Assembly (NCBI RefSeq): GCF_904849725.1
Contig: NC_058523.1
Location: forward strand, 335,957,948-336,021,947
Reading direction: 5' to 3'
Length of the DNA stretch: 64,000 nucleotides
Origin: Hordeum vulgare subsp. vulgare
Taxonomy: Eukaryota > Streptophyta > Magnoliopsida > Poales > Poaceae
The position numbers and the translations under genes were made by a program. The notes beneath the pieces are model-generated. The model did no database searches, was not told the origin of the DNA, and saw only the letters and a list, made by a program, of their open reading frames with translations. Below, in pieces: positions 24,558 to 36,650 of the stretch; position 1 is the first letter of the stretch, and every line of letters begins with the position of its first letter.

Positions 24558-26184
24558 TGATGACGAGATGATGTATATACTTCTCACCCCTCGTTGGATA
24601 CCCCAAGTGGAAGGTGGAGATGTAGTCAGTAGAAAATTTCCCTCACACGGAGACTGTAAGGTTTATTGAACCAGAAGGACTCCTAGGCTCAACAAGTAGG
24701 TGTCTACTACCCCTGTCTTAGCAGAAGACGTGGGCCTACACACACAACAAATAACTTTGCTCCCAACGAGTATAGAGAGGTTGTCAATCTCTCCGGCCTT
24801 GTAGTTTACAAGAGGGAAGGTAATAGTGATTGCAACGGAAAAGTAGATGAAAGCGGTAAATGATGGAGGTGTAAACAGTGATGGAGATATGGACCGGAGT
24901 CACATGATGTTCACTAGTGTTGTATCTCTCCCAAAAGACGATAAACAACTATGCTAGGGTAAACGAATCATAGTTGGGCAATTGCCGGAATTATGATCGC
25001 ACCACACTGCTAATTATGCTCCTTGATAGTATGAGGTTCAATAGTAACGGGCAGTACGTCAAGACAAGCAGACCGTTTATTCATCAACATCTACTTACTA
25101 ACCATCCACCTTGAAATATCTATCCAGAACATCTCTCCGGTATTAAGTTGCGAGCCCCACCCAAAGTGTAAACTCAAAGCAGCGAACAACTGCATTAACG
25201 AACTATGCGTAAGATAAACAATCCTTGCAACCGTGGTCACAAGCACCGTTGTTTTCTCCTTGGTGGCAACAAGCACATCCCCTAGTCTCATGTTTCAGTC
25301 ACTCAAGCTAGACATCGAGGGGCCCGAACCTACAATCATGCATAACGCTCCCTCTTGGAGTTACGATCTACTACTTGGCCAAAGTAATGAAAAGCAACGT
25401 AGAACATGCAAGAATCACTAAGGAAGATAATATAAAAGGATAACAAATATATAACTCATAAAAATCAGAACATAATCTCATAATCCATCGGATCCCAACA
25501 AACCGAGCATAGCAAAAGCAAGAGGATTACATAGATGCCTTGATCATGTAGGGCAACTCACAAGGACTAACCATTGAAGCACAAGATTGGAGAGAATACA
25601 TCACATAGGTACTGGTCCAAGGAGGACTAATCAAGGTGCGTTCGGGAAGCATCCATGGCGGTGGAGAAGCTCCCGGAGGCCAATCCTCCCTCCGGCAGGG
25701 TGCCGGGAAGAGGTCTTGTGACGCTCCCGATCTTGGAAGCGCTGCGGTGGCGGAACGATGGAGAAATTCACGATTCCAGAAAGTGTGCGAGGATTTCCTC
25801 ACGGAACACTAAATATAGGCCAAAGAAGGGCACCAGAGGAGGTGGGGCCCAGCCAGGCGACCTCCTGGCGCGGCCTAGTGCCTGGTCGCGCCAGCAGGCC
25901 ACGTGGGAGGACCCTGGCCCCCTTTTGGCCCTCCTTCGGTGATCCCGAAGCTTCTGTTTCGCTGACTTTTTTTAATATTTTTTTGAGTTTTTCGGGCTTC
26001 GGAAAACTGGGTAAAAGCCTGTGCAAAATTGACATCAGCAGACAGAAATTGGCACTCGGTGCACTGAGTCAGTTGGTTAGTCCAAATATGTGTAAAATGA
26101 TATAAAGTGTAGCAAAATATATAACATTGTCACCCAAAAGATCATGGAACAAGCATAAATTATAGATACGTTAGGTACGTATCA
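24558..26184 (-). repeat. 5' LTR of N2
   Basis: 1,627-bp direct repeat of 19,055-20,709, ending atacgttaggtacgtatca at the target duplication. The differences from the other LTR are scattered point changes and small indels. Confidence 0.9.
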
Positions 26185-27160
26185 ATTGCCCTTGTGGAAC
26201 TTCAACTCTTCGGCAGCGCACGCCGACTGAGCATATGTGGCATCTGCTTCTTCGTACTCCTGGGATATGTTCCGATCCCCATTGACTGTGATGGTGCCCT
26301 TGAGACCAGGCATTTTAAGCTTAAGGTACACATAACAAGGCCGGGTCATGAAGCGGCATAATCCGGCCGCCCGAACAAAGCATGTTAAGGACTCTTAATT
26401 TTGACCACCTGAAACATCAATGACTCACTCCTGTTATTGGACTCATCACCAAAAACCACATTCAACTTGATCCGCCGAACAGGATATGCCGACTTGCCCG
26501 GAACAATGCCATGAAAAACCTTGTTGAAGGCATCAAGTCCTTCTCTGCAAAGTTCATTCGTCGGAAGGTGTCATAGTACAGGATGTTGATACTACTACCT
26601 CCGTCCATGAGGACCTTAGAAAGTGTGTATCCCCCAACCTGATGTGGCACCACCAACGCCAAGTCGCCAGGGTTATCGATCTGGGGCGGGTGATCAGCTC
26701 TACTCCAGGTGACACGATGTTCAGACCAGTTTAGGTATCTGGGAATCGCCGACTCAGCCATATTGATTTCCCTCTACTTTATTTTATTATCCATTTTACA
26801 CGTGCCAATGGTGAAGACATGGTATTGACCGCCATTCAACTGCTTAGAATTGCTCTGAAAGCCGCCCTGGTTGTTTGGCTGCTGAAAACTGCCCTAGTCA
26901 TTATACTACTGATTGCCTTGGCCACACCATTGTCCACCATTGTTATGTGAGCCGCCTCACCCTTGAGATCCCGGGTTAGGAAAATAAACGAACAAGTCAC
27001 CTCGTGACCCGCCCGGGCCAAATTGACCGAGTTGGGCGCCTTCGTTACCTCCTTGGTGGTCTCTGGACGCTTGCAGACGGAATTCCTGCACTACAAAAAA
27101 GTTTTCCCAAGAGTGAGAAGATGGGGCACCCGGGGTACTATGCTTAATTAGGGCAAGTAG
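26185..27160 (-). pseudogene. E1 gag C-terminus and protease
   Basis: The protease would cut the element polyprotein. On the minus strand 26,462-26,761 encodes the retropepsin-like region with PRYLNWSEH, DLALVVPHQVGGYTLSKVL and the active-site MDGGSSINILY (codons for DGGSS at 26,591-26,605). DGGS replaces the usual D-S/T-G, as is common in plant Tat-type elements; E3 has the same. The region 26,762-27,160 is a broken gag tail. Frames downstream (26,190-26,460) resume YAASWPG-like protease C-terminal sequence in other registers. It is bounded by N2 on the left and N3 on the right. Confidence 0.75.
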
Positions 27161-28540
27161 TGATAACCCACAAGTATAGGGGATCGCAACAGTTTTCGAG
27201 GGTAGAGTATTCAACCTAAATTTGTTGATTCGACACAAGGGAAGCCAAAGAATATTCTCGAGTATGAGCAGTTGAGTTGTCAATTCAACCACACCTGAAA
27301 GACTTAGTATCTGTAGCAAAGTATTAGTAGCAAAGTAGTGTGATAGTAGCAGTAGCAATGGTAACAGTAGCAACAGTAACAGCAGTAGCGGTAGTAATAG
27401 TTGCAAGGACCAGTAAGAAAAACTCGTAGGCATTGGATCAGTGATGGATAATTATGCCGGATGATATTCATCATGCAACAGTTATAACATGGGGAGATAT
27501 GTAACTAGCTCCATTTCGTCAATATAATGGAGGCATGTATTTCGTATATAGTCATACGTGCTTAGGGAAAAGAACTTGCATGACATGTATTGTCCATCCC
27601 TCCCATGGCAGCGGGGTCCTAATGGAAACTATGGGATATTAAGGTTCTCCTTGTAATAGAGAATCGGAACAAAGAATTAGCACTTAGTGAATACATGAAC
27701 TCCTCATACTATGGTCATCTCCGGGAGTGGTTCCTGCTATTGTCACTCAGGGGTTGCCGGGTCATAACACATAGTAGGTGACTACAACTTGCAAGATAGG
27801 ATCAGGAACACACATATATTGACGAGAACGTAATAGGTTCAGATCTGAAATCATGGCACTCGGACCCTAGTGACAAGCATTAATCATGGAAAAGTAGTAG
27901 CAACATCAATCTCGGAACATAGTGGATACTAGGGATTAATCCCCACAAAAACTAACTCGATTACATGATAGATCTCATTCAACCCATCACCGTCCAGCAA
28001 ACCTATGATGAGATTACTCACAAACGATGAAGAGCATCATGGAATTGGCGATGAAGGAAGGTTGGTGATGACGATGGCGACGATCTCCCCTCTCCGGAGC
28101 CTAGAACGGACTCCCGGTCTGCCCTCGAGAGGAAGAACAGGTGGTGGCGGTGCCTCCATATCGTAAAACGCGATGAACTCTTCTCCTTGATTTTTTTCCG
28201 GACAAAAGGGACTAAATAGAGCTTGAGTTGGAGGCGGCGGAGCCCCGATGGCCCCACAAGCCTGCTAGGCGCGGCCAGGGGGCCCGCGCATCCTGGGCTT
28301 GTGGGATCCTCGCTCCACGCCTCCGGTTGATTCTTGCGCCAGTATTTTTACATATTCCACAAAAAATGCTCGTAAATTTCCAGGTCATTCCGAGAACTTT
28401 TATTTCTGCGCAAAAACAACACCATGGCAATTCTGCTGAAAATAGCTTTAGTCTGGGTTAGTTCCATTCAAATAATGCAAACTAGAGTCCAGGACAAGGG
28501 CATAAGAGTTTGGAAAAGTAGATACGATGGAGACGTATCA
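27161..28540 (-). repeat. 3' LTR of N3
   Basis: 1,380 bp from tgataacccacaag to agacgtatca, a direct repeat of 36,651-38,015. A GTAGCA/GTAACA-rich tract near 27,300-27,410 is longer here than in the other LTR. The internal bases next to it give the minus-strand polypurine tract aagcttgggggag. Confidence 0.9.
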
Positions 28541-30715
28541 ACTCCCCCAAGCTTAAATCCTTGCTTGTCCTCAAGCAATTCAGTTGATAAAATGAAAGAG
28601 ACAAAAGACAAACTTTTACGAACTCTGTTTGATCTTGTTGTTGCTATTATGTCTAACTCATATTCATATTTTCGGCAATATCATAAGCTAACCACATAAG
28701 CAATGACATTTAGGTCTCAAGAGGAACTCATATCAATCACATAGTCAACTAGCGAGCAATAATAATGAGTTTCAAACGTCAACACTTCAATCAAAACAAT
28801 CATGAACCAATATGAACAATTAGTATCTCGCTAGCTCTTTCTGAGACCACAAAACATAAATGCACAACACCTTCAAAGACCAAGGGTTGACTGAACATTG
28901 TAGTTCATGGCAAAGAAGATCCAGTCACTCTCATACTCAATAACAATTAAAAGCAAAACATAGAAATGACACAGGTGCTCTCTAATTGGTGCTTTTATAA
29001 GAAGAGGATGACTCAACAGAAACATAAATAGATAGGCCCTTTGCAGAGGAAAGCATTGATTTGCAGAGGTGCCAGAGCTCAAGCTATTAAGACAGAGATA
29101 AATAATTTTGGGTGGCATGCTTTCATTGTCAATGCGATGACCAAGAGTTTTCACCATCTTCCATGCTACACATACTATAGGCAGTTCCCAAACAGAAAAG
29201 TAAAGTTTTGAGTCCCCCACCACCTATCAATCACACTCCACGACTAGCCGAATCCTCGGGTGCCGTCCATACCAACAACAATCCAGGGGGAGTTTTGTTT
29301 TCAATTATCTTTTCGATTTGAGCATGGAACTGGGCATTCCAATTACCGGCCCCTTTCTCTTGAATGATAGTGAATAAACACGTATCGAGGATAACACGCC
29401 TAGCATGGAAGATACTGACCGCCCCTTGTCACCGCATGAGCGGTTCGGGCATACAAAACAGATTATTACTTGAAGATTTAGAGAGTGGCACATGCAAATT
29501 TACTTGGAACGGCAGGTAGATACCACATATAGGTAGGTATGGTGGACGCATATGGAACAACTTTGGGTTTATGGAAGTGGATGCATAAGCAGTATTCCCG
29601 CTTAGTACAAGTGAAGGCTAGCAAAAGACTGGGAAGCGACCAACTAGAGAGCGACAATAGTCATCAATATGCATTGAGATTAACCAACATTGAGTGTAAG
29701 CATGAGTAGGACATAAATCACCATAAACATGTATATCATAGAGGCTATGTTGATTTTGTTTCAACTACATGCGTAAACATGCGCCAAGTCAAGCCACTTG
29801 AATCATTCAAAGGAGGATACCATCCTATCATACTACATCATAATCATCTCAAAATTCATGTTGGCATCCAAGACAAACCATTATAAGTCCTAGCTAATTA
29901 AGCATCGTATCAGAAACTATGATCTCTAAGTTTTCATTGCAAACATGTTTCTCTCACAACAAAGCTGAATTAGGAACGATGAGCTAGTCATATTTACAAA
30001 AACAAAATAGATTGAGTTCATACCAGCTTTTCCAGGCTCAGTCACTTCATCATATATCGTCATTATTGACTTTCACTTGCACGACTGAATGATGTGAACA
30101 ATAATAAGAGTGTTCATGCATTGGACTAAGCTGGAACCTGCAAGAAAACACAAAGGAGATGACAAAGCAATATGGCTCTTTGACAGATAAACAGATATGC
30201 ATGCGAGAGCCACTAACATTGTAACCATGGTCTTCTACCTTGACCCAAAGAAAAAAGAAAACTATTTACACGGGAAAGCTCCGAAAAAGCAAAAGAAGAA
30301 CGAGAAATCTTTTTGGGTTTTCTCAAACTAGACAAACACACGAGAAGAAAGCGAGAAAATAAACAAACTAGCATGGATAATACAGTGGCAAGGTGTGAAC
30401 ACCGACTATCAAAGTGAAAGTGTAAGCAACAATATAAAGTCGGTGAGAAACACGTGCTCCCCCAAGCTTAGGCTTTTGGCCTAAGTTGGTCTACTCCCAT
30501 GGCTGGTCCGGGCCATATCCAAAATCATAATGGGGGGTTGTACGAGAGCGCGACAGCTACCGCCTGAATAGTTGCCTCACGGAGGCGAGCATCCTTTGCC
30601 CCCCTCTCATACTCCTCTGCCTCTCCTCTGGTTATGTAATATCTACATTTTACCTAAAAGTCAAAGAAGGCAGGAGCAGGAAGGGTAATATGGAAAACTC
30701 GTTGTCGGTTAAATA
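28541..30715 (-). other. N3 3' noncoding region
   Basis: About 2.2 kb without a credible gene. Short frames on both strands are not conserved. It includes sequence shared with N1 and N2 (for example taggtaggtatggtg near 29,531) and ends at the polypurine tract beside the 3' LTR. Confidence 0.6.
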
Positions 30716-31489
30716 TTAACCGGCATAGGATGGATAGCGTGTCATAGCGGCACGATCAAGGAAAGTTGTATGGAGCGGGAGATCTCCTTCACGGATGGGT
30801 ACTCCAAGAAAATTTGCTATGCGAGTGGCATAGATCCCACCAAAGAAAACCCGTTCATTAGCGTTATTATTTAGCCTCCTCACGATTATAGCTCCCATGT
30901 TGAAACTTCTATGACCCGTTACTACGCTCTTCAGAATACTAAGGTCGAGTGCGCAGAGGTGACAATGCTCAATCTTGTCGTTAATGCATCTACCTATGAA
31001 GAGGGCAAAGTAATGCAAGGCAGGAAAATGAATGCTCCCCATGGTAGGCTCCGTAATATCTCTAGTTTCTCCGACAGTTATACTAGAGATAAAATCTCTA
31101 ACCGAAGACTTAGGAGGATCATTGAGACTACCCCAATCAGGTATCTTGCAAATTCTATTGAAATCCTCTAAATCCATGGTATACGATTTTTCATACAGAT
31201 CAAACAGTATGGATGTGTCACGGCCAGCTAAAAATTTGAATCTACGAACAAAAGAGGCAGTGAGAGTAGTATATTGTTCACATTTATCGGAGATGAATTC
31301 TTCGAGCCCGGCGTTGTGAACAAATGTATCAAACTCGTCTTTGAAGCCTGCATCAATCATGAATTCATCAGAAGGCCATTCACATGGTTGTACCTGTGCA
31401 TTCCTCGGTTGGTATGGATCGGGCTCCCGAATCACGAGACGGGGACCCCTCTTGCTTGAGGAACCACCATGATAGTTTCTCCTGAACAT
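30716..31489 (-). CDS. Unknown 257-codon ORF of N3
   Basis: An intact frame downstream of protease. It starts MFRRNYHGGSSSKRGPR, a basic Ser/Gly-rich head, followed by a compact region with FDTFVHNAGLEEF, FVRRFKF, SYTMDLEDFNRICK, SITVGETRD and IHYFALFIGRC-type blocks (ALHYFALFIGRC here). I recognise it as an ORF that recurs in Triticeae gypsy elements of the WHAM/Sabrina kind, where it occupies the place of pol in nonautonomous members. It has no known enzymatic motif and its role is unknown. It reads through without a stop although gag upstream is broken, so it may be the youngest or most constrained part of N3. It could instead be a diverged gag-like protein. Confidence 0.7.
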   Translation of the reverse strand: MFRRNYHGGSSSKRGPRLVIREPDPYQPRNAQVQPCEWPSDEFMIDAGFKDEFDTFVHNAGLEEFISDKCEQYTTLTASFVRRFKFLAGRDTSILFDLYEKSYTMDLEDFNRICKIPDWGSLNDPPKSSVRDFISSITVGETRDITEPTMGSIHFPALHYFALFIGRCINDKIEHCHLCALDLSILKSVVTGHRSFNMGAIIVRRLNNNANERVFFGGIYATRIANFLGVPIREGDLPLHTTFLDRAAMTRYPSYAG

Positions 31490-32267
31490 CTTCCTTTTCT
31501 GAAATTTTTAGTGACTCAAAGGAGAAGTGAACAAGGCTCAACGAAACTTATAGCAACTACTCCTACAAGTGCCTAGAGGCCATATCACGCATCAAAACTT
31601 CTTGAGACCAGCTAAAATTAGCATGCAAAGCTCAAGAACAGGTTCACCAAGGGAGAAAAAATACGCAACGAATAAGGCACTAGAGCAAAAACTAATTGGA
31701 CCAATGGAGGAGTCACATACCAAGGAACAATTTCCCCAAAACAGTTTGATGAATGGGGCTTTGCACAAGGAGATCGAAAATCACAGCAAGAAGAGCAAGA
31801 ACACGGGTTTGAGATGTAGAATGAATTTTTCTGGAGGTAGGAGAAGGACATAGGAGCTGGAATAAGTGGAGGGGGCATGTGGGCCCCACAAGCTTGGTAG
31901 GCACGGCCAGGGGGTGCCCGCGCCTCCTGGGCTTGTGGCCCACTGGTGCATCCCCCTGACTAGCTCTCCGTCTCAAAACTTTTCAAAAATTCCAGAAAAA
32001 ATCATACTTGATTTTCAGGGCATTTGAAGAACTTTTATTTTCGGGACACTTTTCTACGGGACGCAAAAAGTAGAAAACAGGAAAAACTAAAGCTAAATCT
32101 ATCATTTTTCTTCTAAGCAACGGAAAATAAAAGTTTGGAACAGAGGGTTGTGTCTCTCAGATTCATCCATCTCATGGTCATCAAAATAAAACCGTCAATG
32201 AGGTTGATCAAGTCTCCTTGACAAACTTTTTCGAATCGCGTAAAAACGGAGAATTTTCGAATAGTCA
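31490..32267 (-). other. N3 spacer between protease and downstream ORF
   Basis: No gene is seen. The GC-rich block 31,860-31,970 (cacggccagggggtgcccg, then cttgtggcccac) resembles the body of the N-type LTRs, perhaps a captured LTR fragment or promoter for the downstream ORF. This is where RT, RNase H and integrase would lie in a full element. Confidence 0.5.
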
Positions 32268-33035
32268 CTAGGTTACCTCAATGGGGATGTGCTTATCCCC
32301 AACAAGCAAATCATACTTCATCTTAACAGTAGGTATAGGGCATTCAAAGCTCCCAATAAGAATCGATGAAGTTTTTTCAATAGCATTGATGCAATGTACT
32401 CGATATTGTTTCTTCGAAAAGTGCACCGTATGCTCATTACCATTGACATGGAAAGTGACATTGCCTTTGTTGCAATCAATAACAGCCCCTACAGTGTTTA
32501 AAAAGGGTCTCCCAAGGATGACCACCATGGCATCATCCTCGGGAATATCAAGAATAACAAAGTCCGTTAAGATAGTAACGTTAGCAACCACAACAGGCAC
32601 ATCCTCGCAAATGCCGATAGGGAAAGCAGTTGATTTGTCGGCCATTTGCAGGGAGATTTCAGTGGGTGTCAACTTATCCAATTCAAGTCTATGATAAAGA
32701 GAGAGAGGCATAACACTAACACCGACTCCAAGGTCGCATAAAGCAGTTCTAACATAGTTTCCTTTAATGGAGCAAGGTATAGTGGGCACTGCGGGATCAC
32801 CTAGTTTCTTAGGAGTTCCACCCTGGAAGGTGTAATTAGCGAGCATGGTGGAAATCTCAACCTCAGGTATCCTCCTCTTATTAGTCACAATATCTTTCAT
32901 GTCCTTGGCATAGGGAGACATTTTGAGCATATCTGTCAGACGCATTTGCAGAAAGATAGGTCTAATCATTTCAATAAAGCGCTCAAAGTCCTCATCATCT
33001 TTTTTCTTGGATGGTTTGGGAGGAAACGGAATGGG
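32268..33035 (-). pseudogene. N3 protease region
   Basis: The minus-strand frame 32,969-32,268 contains PTIPCSIKGNYVRTALCDLG, VSVMPLSLYHRL and VVILGRPFLNTVGAVID, the layout of the Athila/gypsy aspartic protease (strand, D-x-G, ILGRPFL flap/helix). The catalytic triad is D-L-G instead of D-S/T-G, as often in this group. A one-base frameshift near 33,035 separates it from the preceding gag frame. It would process the gag polyprotein. No RT follows. Confidence 0.75.
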
Positions 33036-34707
33036 TTTCTGAACCCATGGTTCCCTTTATTTCCATGCTTCCTAGCAATGAAATCGTTCTTACCGTATCT
33101 CCTTTTATTAGGTTGTGGGTTATCAAGATCAATAAGTTCAATCGCCACATCCTTATCATTGCTAGGTTGAGCACCAACATGAACATCACTATCGATATTA
33201 TCAATAGGCTCATATTCATCACAAAACTGTGTTTTGGCATCAGAAACAGAGACATCGTTTGGACTCTCGGGTGTAACAGCAACAGGTTTGCTAGCATGCA
33301 AGTTCCTATCATCTTTATTTTTCTTCCTAGGATGACTAGGTGCATCAGTGCTAAGTCCTTGAGAATGTTGTTCAATTCTCTTAGGATGACCCCCAGGATA
33401 CAAAGGTTCTTGGGTCATTCTACCACCTCTAGTGACGACTCTGACAGAATTCTCATTCAACTCATTGAGCAAGTCATTTTGAGCCTTATGTATTTGTTCT
33501 ACTTGAGTGGTGACCATAGAGGCATGTTCACTCAGAAGCTTAAGATCATTGACATTTCTGTCCACACAAGCACTTAAATGACTAAGCATACGAGCATTCT
33601 ATTCCAATTGTCTGCTAACATAATCATTGAAACTTTGTGATTTGGCAAAAAAGTTATCAAATTCATCCAGGCATAAGCTAGCAGGTTTATCAAAAGGAAT
33701 ATCACCCTCATTGAATCTACGAAGAGAATTTACCTCTACTACCTGTGTTGGGTTATCAAGACCATGGATCTCTTCGATAGGTGGTAGATTCTTGACATCT
33801 TCAGATTTAATGCCTTTCTCTTTCATAGATTTCTTAGCTTCTTGCATATCTTCAGGACTGAGGAATAGAATACCTCTTTTCTTCGGAGTTGGCTTCGGAG
33901 GTGGTTCGGGAATAGTCCAAGCATTCTCATTGCACAAGATATTATTCAATAGGATCTCAGCTTGTTCCACAGTTTGTTCCCTGAAAAAACAACCAGCACA
34001 ACTATCTAGGTGGTCCCTAGAAGCATCGGTTAGTCCATTATAGAAGATATCAAGTATTTCATTCTTCTCAAGAGGGTGATCAGGCAAAGCATTCCGCAGC
34101 TGGACAAACCTCCCCCAAGCTTGTGGGAGACTCTCTTCTTCAACTTGCGCGAAGTTATATATTTCCTGCAAGGTAGCTTGTTTCTTATGGGCAGGAAAAT
34201 ATTTCTCACAGAAGTAGTAGATCATATCCTAGGGACTACGCTCACAACCAGGAGCAAGAGAAGTGAACCAAGTCTTAGCATCATCCTTTAGCGAGAAAGG
34301 AAACAACTTAAGGATACAGAAGTGGTGGATCTTTTCCTCACTCGTGAATAGGGTGGCTATATCGTGCAACTTAGTAAGATGTGCTACAACCGTTTCAGAC
34401 TCATAACCATGAAAAGGATCAGATTCGACCAAAGTGATTAACTCAGGGTCGGTAGAGAATTCATAATCCTTATCGGTCACAAAGATAGGCGAAGTAGCAA
34501 CCTTCGGGTCATATTTCATCCTAGCGTTCAAAGATTTTTCTTTCCACTTGCGCAGTAATTTCTCAAGATCATAGCTATCCTTATAGGCAAGAAAGTCCTC
34601 AGCTATCTCTCCCTCCACAACATAACCCTCAGGTATATCAGGCAATTAATATCTAGGAGAGCCAGTTCTAACAGGTGAAATAGCAGGTTCTACTTCAATA
34701 ATCTCAG
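33036..34707 (-). pseudogene. N3 gag, main part
   Basis: Gag forms the particle that carries element RNA. The frame contains WKEKSLNARM, LFPFSLKDDAKTWFTSL (the Retrotrans_gag core), EEESLPQAWGRF, HPLEKNEILDIFYNGL and a basic C-terminus. Three in-frame stops interrupt it: TAA near 34,648, TAG near 34,228 and TAG at 33,599-33,601. The second and third fit CAG-to-TAG change. The solo LTR at 34,708 separates this part from the N-terminus at 36,281-36,580; the frame is in register across it. Confidence 0.85.
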
Positions 34708-36280
34708 TGATACGTCTCAAACGTATCTATAATTTTTGATGTTTTCACGCTGTTATCTTGCCTTCTTTGTATGTTTTATGTACCTTTTTATATCTTTTTG
34801 GGACTAACTTATTAATTCAGTGCCAAGTGTCGGTTCCTGTTTTTTTCGTGTTTTTGACTCTTTTCAGATCTGATTTTGGAATGGAGTCCAAACGGAAGAA
34901 AAACCCCGAAATGATTTTTTCCCGAACAGAAGAAGTCCAGGGGGCTTTTGGGCCAAGCCAGGTGGGCTCCAGGGAGCCCACAAACCCCCACTCCGCCACC
35001 AGGGGGGAGGCGGCGGTGGGCAGGCTTGTGGCCTCCCTGGCCGCCCCCTGACCTAGATCTTTCGCCTAAAAATTCCCAAATATTCCGCAAAAAATCAGGG
35101 GAGCCTCGAAAATACTTTTCCGCCGCCACAAGCTTTCGTTTCAACGAGATCTCATCTGGAGACCCTTCTCGGCACCCTGCCGGAGGGGACTTTGGAGTTG
35201 GAGGGCTTCTTCATCATCATCATTGCCCCTCCGATGACTCATGAGTAGTTCACTTCAGACCTACGGGTCCGTAGTTAGTTGCTAGATGGCTTCTTCTCTC
35301 TCTTGGATCTTCAATACAAAGTTCTCCATGATCTTCATGGAGATCTATCCGATGTAATCTTCTTTGGCGGTGTGTTTGTCGAGATCCAATGAATTGTGGA
35401 CTTATGATCAGATTATCTATGATATATATTTGAGTCTTTGCTGATTTCTTATATGGATGATTTGATATCCTTGTAAGTCTCTCCAAGTCTTGGGTTTTGT
35501 CTCGCCAACTAGATCTATGATTCTTGCAATGGGAGAAGTGCTTGGTTTTGGGTTCTGCCATGTGGTGACCTTTCCCAGTGACAGTAGGGGCAGCAAGGCA
35601 CACATCAAGCAGTTGCCATCAAGGGTAAAAAGATGGGGGTTTTATCATTGGTTTGAGATTATTCCTCTGCATCATGTCATCTTGCTGGATAGCGGTCGAC
35701 ATGTGGAGTAATAGTAGTAGATGCAGAAAGTATCGGTCTACTTGTTTCGTACGTGATGCCTATAGAAATAATCATTGCATAGATATCGTCACGACTCTGC
35801 ACAGTTCTATCATTTGCTCGACAGTAATTTGTTCACCCACCGTCTACTTGCTTTCATGAGAGAAGACACTAGTAAACACTACGGCCCCCGGGTCTATTCA
35901 CATCCATTGTTTACATCTCCGCTTTTACTTTGCTTTGTTACTTTGTTGCTTTCAGTTCTGACTTGGCAAAGAATCTATAAGGGATTGACAACACCTTCAT
36001 AGCGTTGGGTGCAAGCTTTTGTGTTTGTGCAGGATCTTGAGATACTCTTCCGCCAGATTGATACCTTGGTTCTCAAACTGATGGAAATACTTACCGTCGC
36101 TGTGCTACATCACCCTTTCCGCTTCGAGGGAACACCAACGCAAGGCTCCAAGGCCACGGGGGAAATCCTTTGCATACTTGCCTAGGAAGTCCCTTAAGGC
36201 GTAGCCGTAGCTGAAGGATTCCTGGTGCCGTCGACACAACTATTTCTGGCGCCGTTGCAAGGGATACACAGCAAACATCA
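34708..36280 (+). mobile_element. Solo LTR of the N1 family inside N3 gag
   Basis: 1,573 bp matching the N1 LTRs, from tgatacgtctc to aacatca, flanked by perfect duplications CTCAG (34,703-34,707 and 36,281-36,285). No internal domain is left, so it formed by recombination between the two LTRs of one insertion. The TATA region is degenerate (cctaaaaattcc near 35,065). At 36,223 and 36,246 it contains TGGTGCCGTCG and TGGCGCCGTTGCAAGG, primer-site-like motifs inside an LTR. Confidence 0.92.
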
Positions 36281-36650
36281 CTCAGCAGTTTCAGAAGTAT
36301 CATCACATTCAGCAGCAACTCTAGTAATTTGTGCATCAAGGAATGCACCTAGTGGAAAAGGAGTATCAAGCAAAGCATCATCACAAGCATCATGGACAAC
36401 AGAAGTAGCATCATCAAGCACAGGCGACACATCAAAATTTCTAGCAGGAGGTGGTGTCGCAAACTTACTCAGAACTAAAGGTGAATCTGGTGCAGAGCTA
36501 GATGGCAGTTCCTTACCTGTCCTCGTAGTTGAGGGCAAGACTTCAGTTTTGGGATCTCTCGGATTCCTCATAGTGATCAACAGACGTAAATCCCAAGTGA
36601 CTCACAGAATAGTGCTATGCCTCCCCGGCAACGGTGCCAGAAAATAGTCT
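36281..36650 (-). pseudogene. N3 gag N-terminus, leader and primer site
   Basis: The minus strand from about 36,580 encodes the gag start (RNPRDPKTEVLPS, ELPSSSAPDSP, KFATPPPARNFD). It is closely similar to the N4 ORF at 59,929. The primer site TGGCACCGTTGCCGGGGA (tRNA-Asp, one change) is at 36,623-36,640, ten bases from the LTR. The coding frame runs into the solo LTR and resumes beyond it. Confidence 0.8.

Larger units (their letters stand above)
19055..26184 (-). mobile_element. N2: nonautonomous LTR retrotransposon
   Basis: A complete insertion in E1 with perfect 5-bp duplications ATTGC (19,050-19,054 and 26,185-26,189), two LTRs and a decayed tRNA-Asp primer site. The 3.85-kb internal region carries only one recognisable ORF (23,606-23,998). 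The rest is noncoding, with an 85-bp T-rich tract near 21,525-21,610 and sequence shared with N1. It lacks gag, protease, RT and integrase frames. Removing it rejoins the E1 protease-RT linker in register with E3, an independent check of both boundaries. Confidence 0.92.

Noticed and set aside
33011..33577. 188-codon plus-strand frame
   Set aside because: Shadow of N3 gag on the opposite strand, with no independent features.
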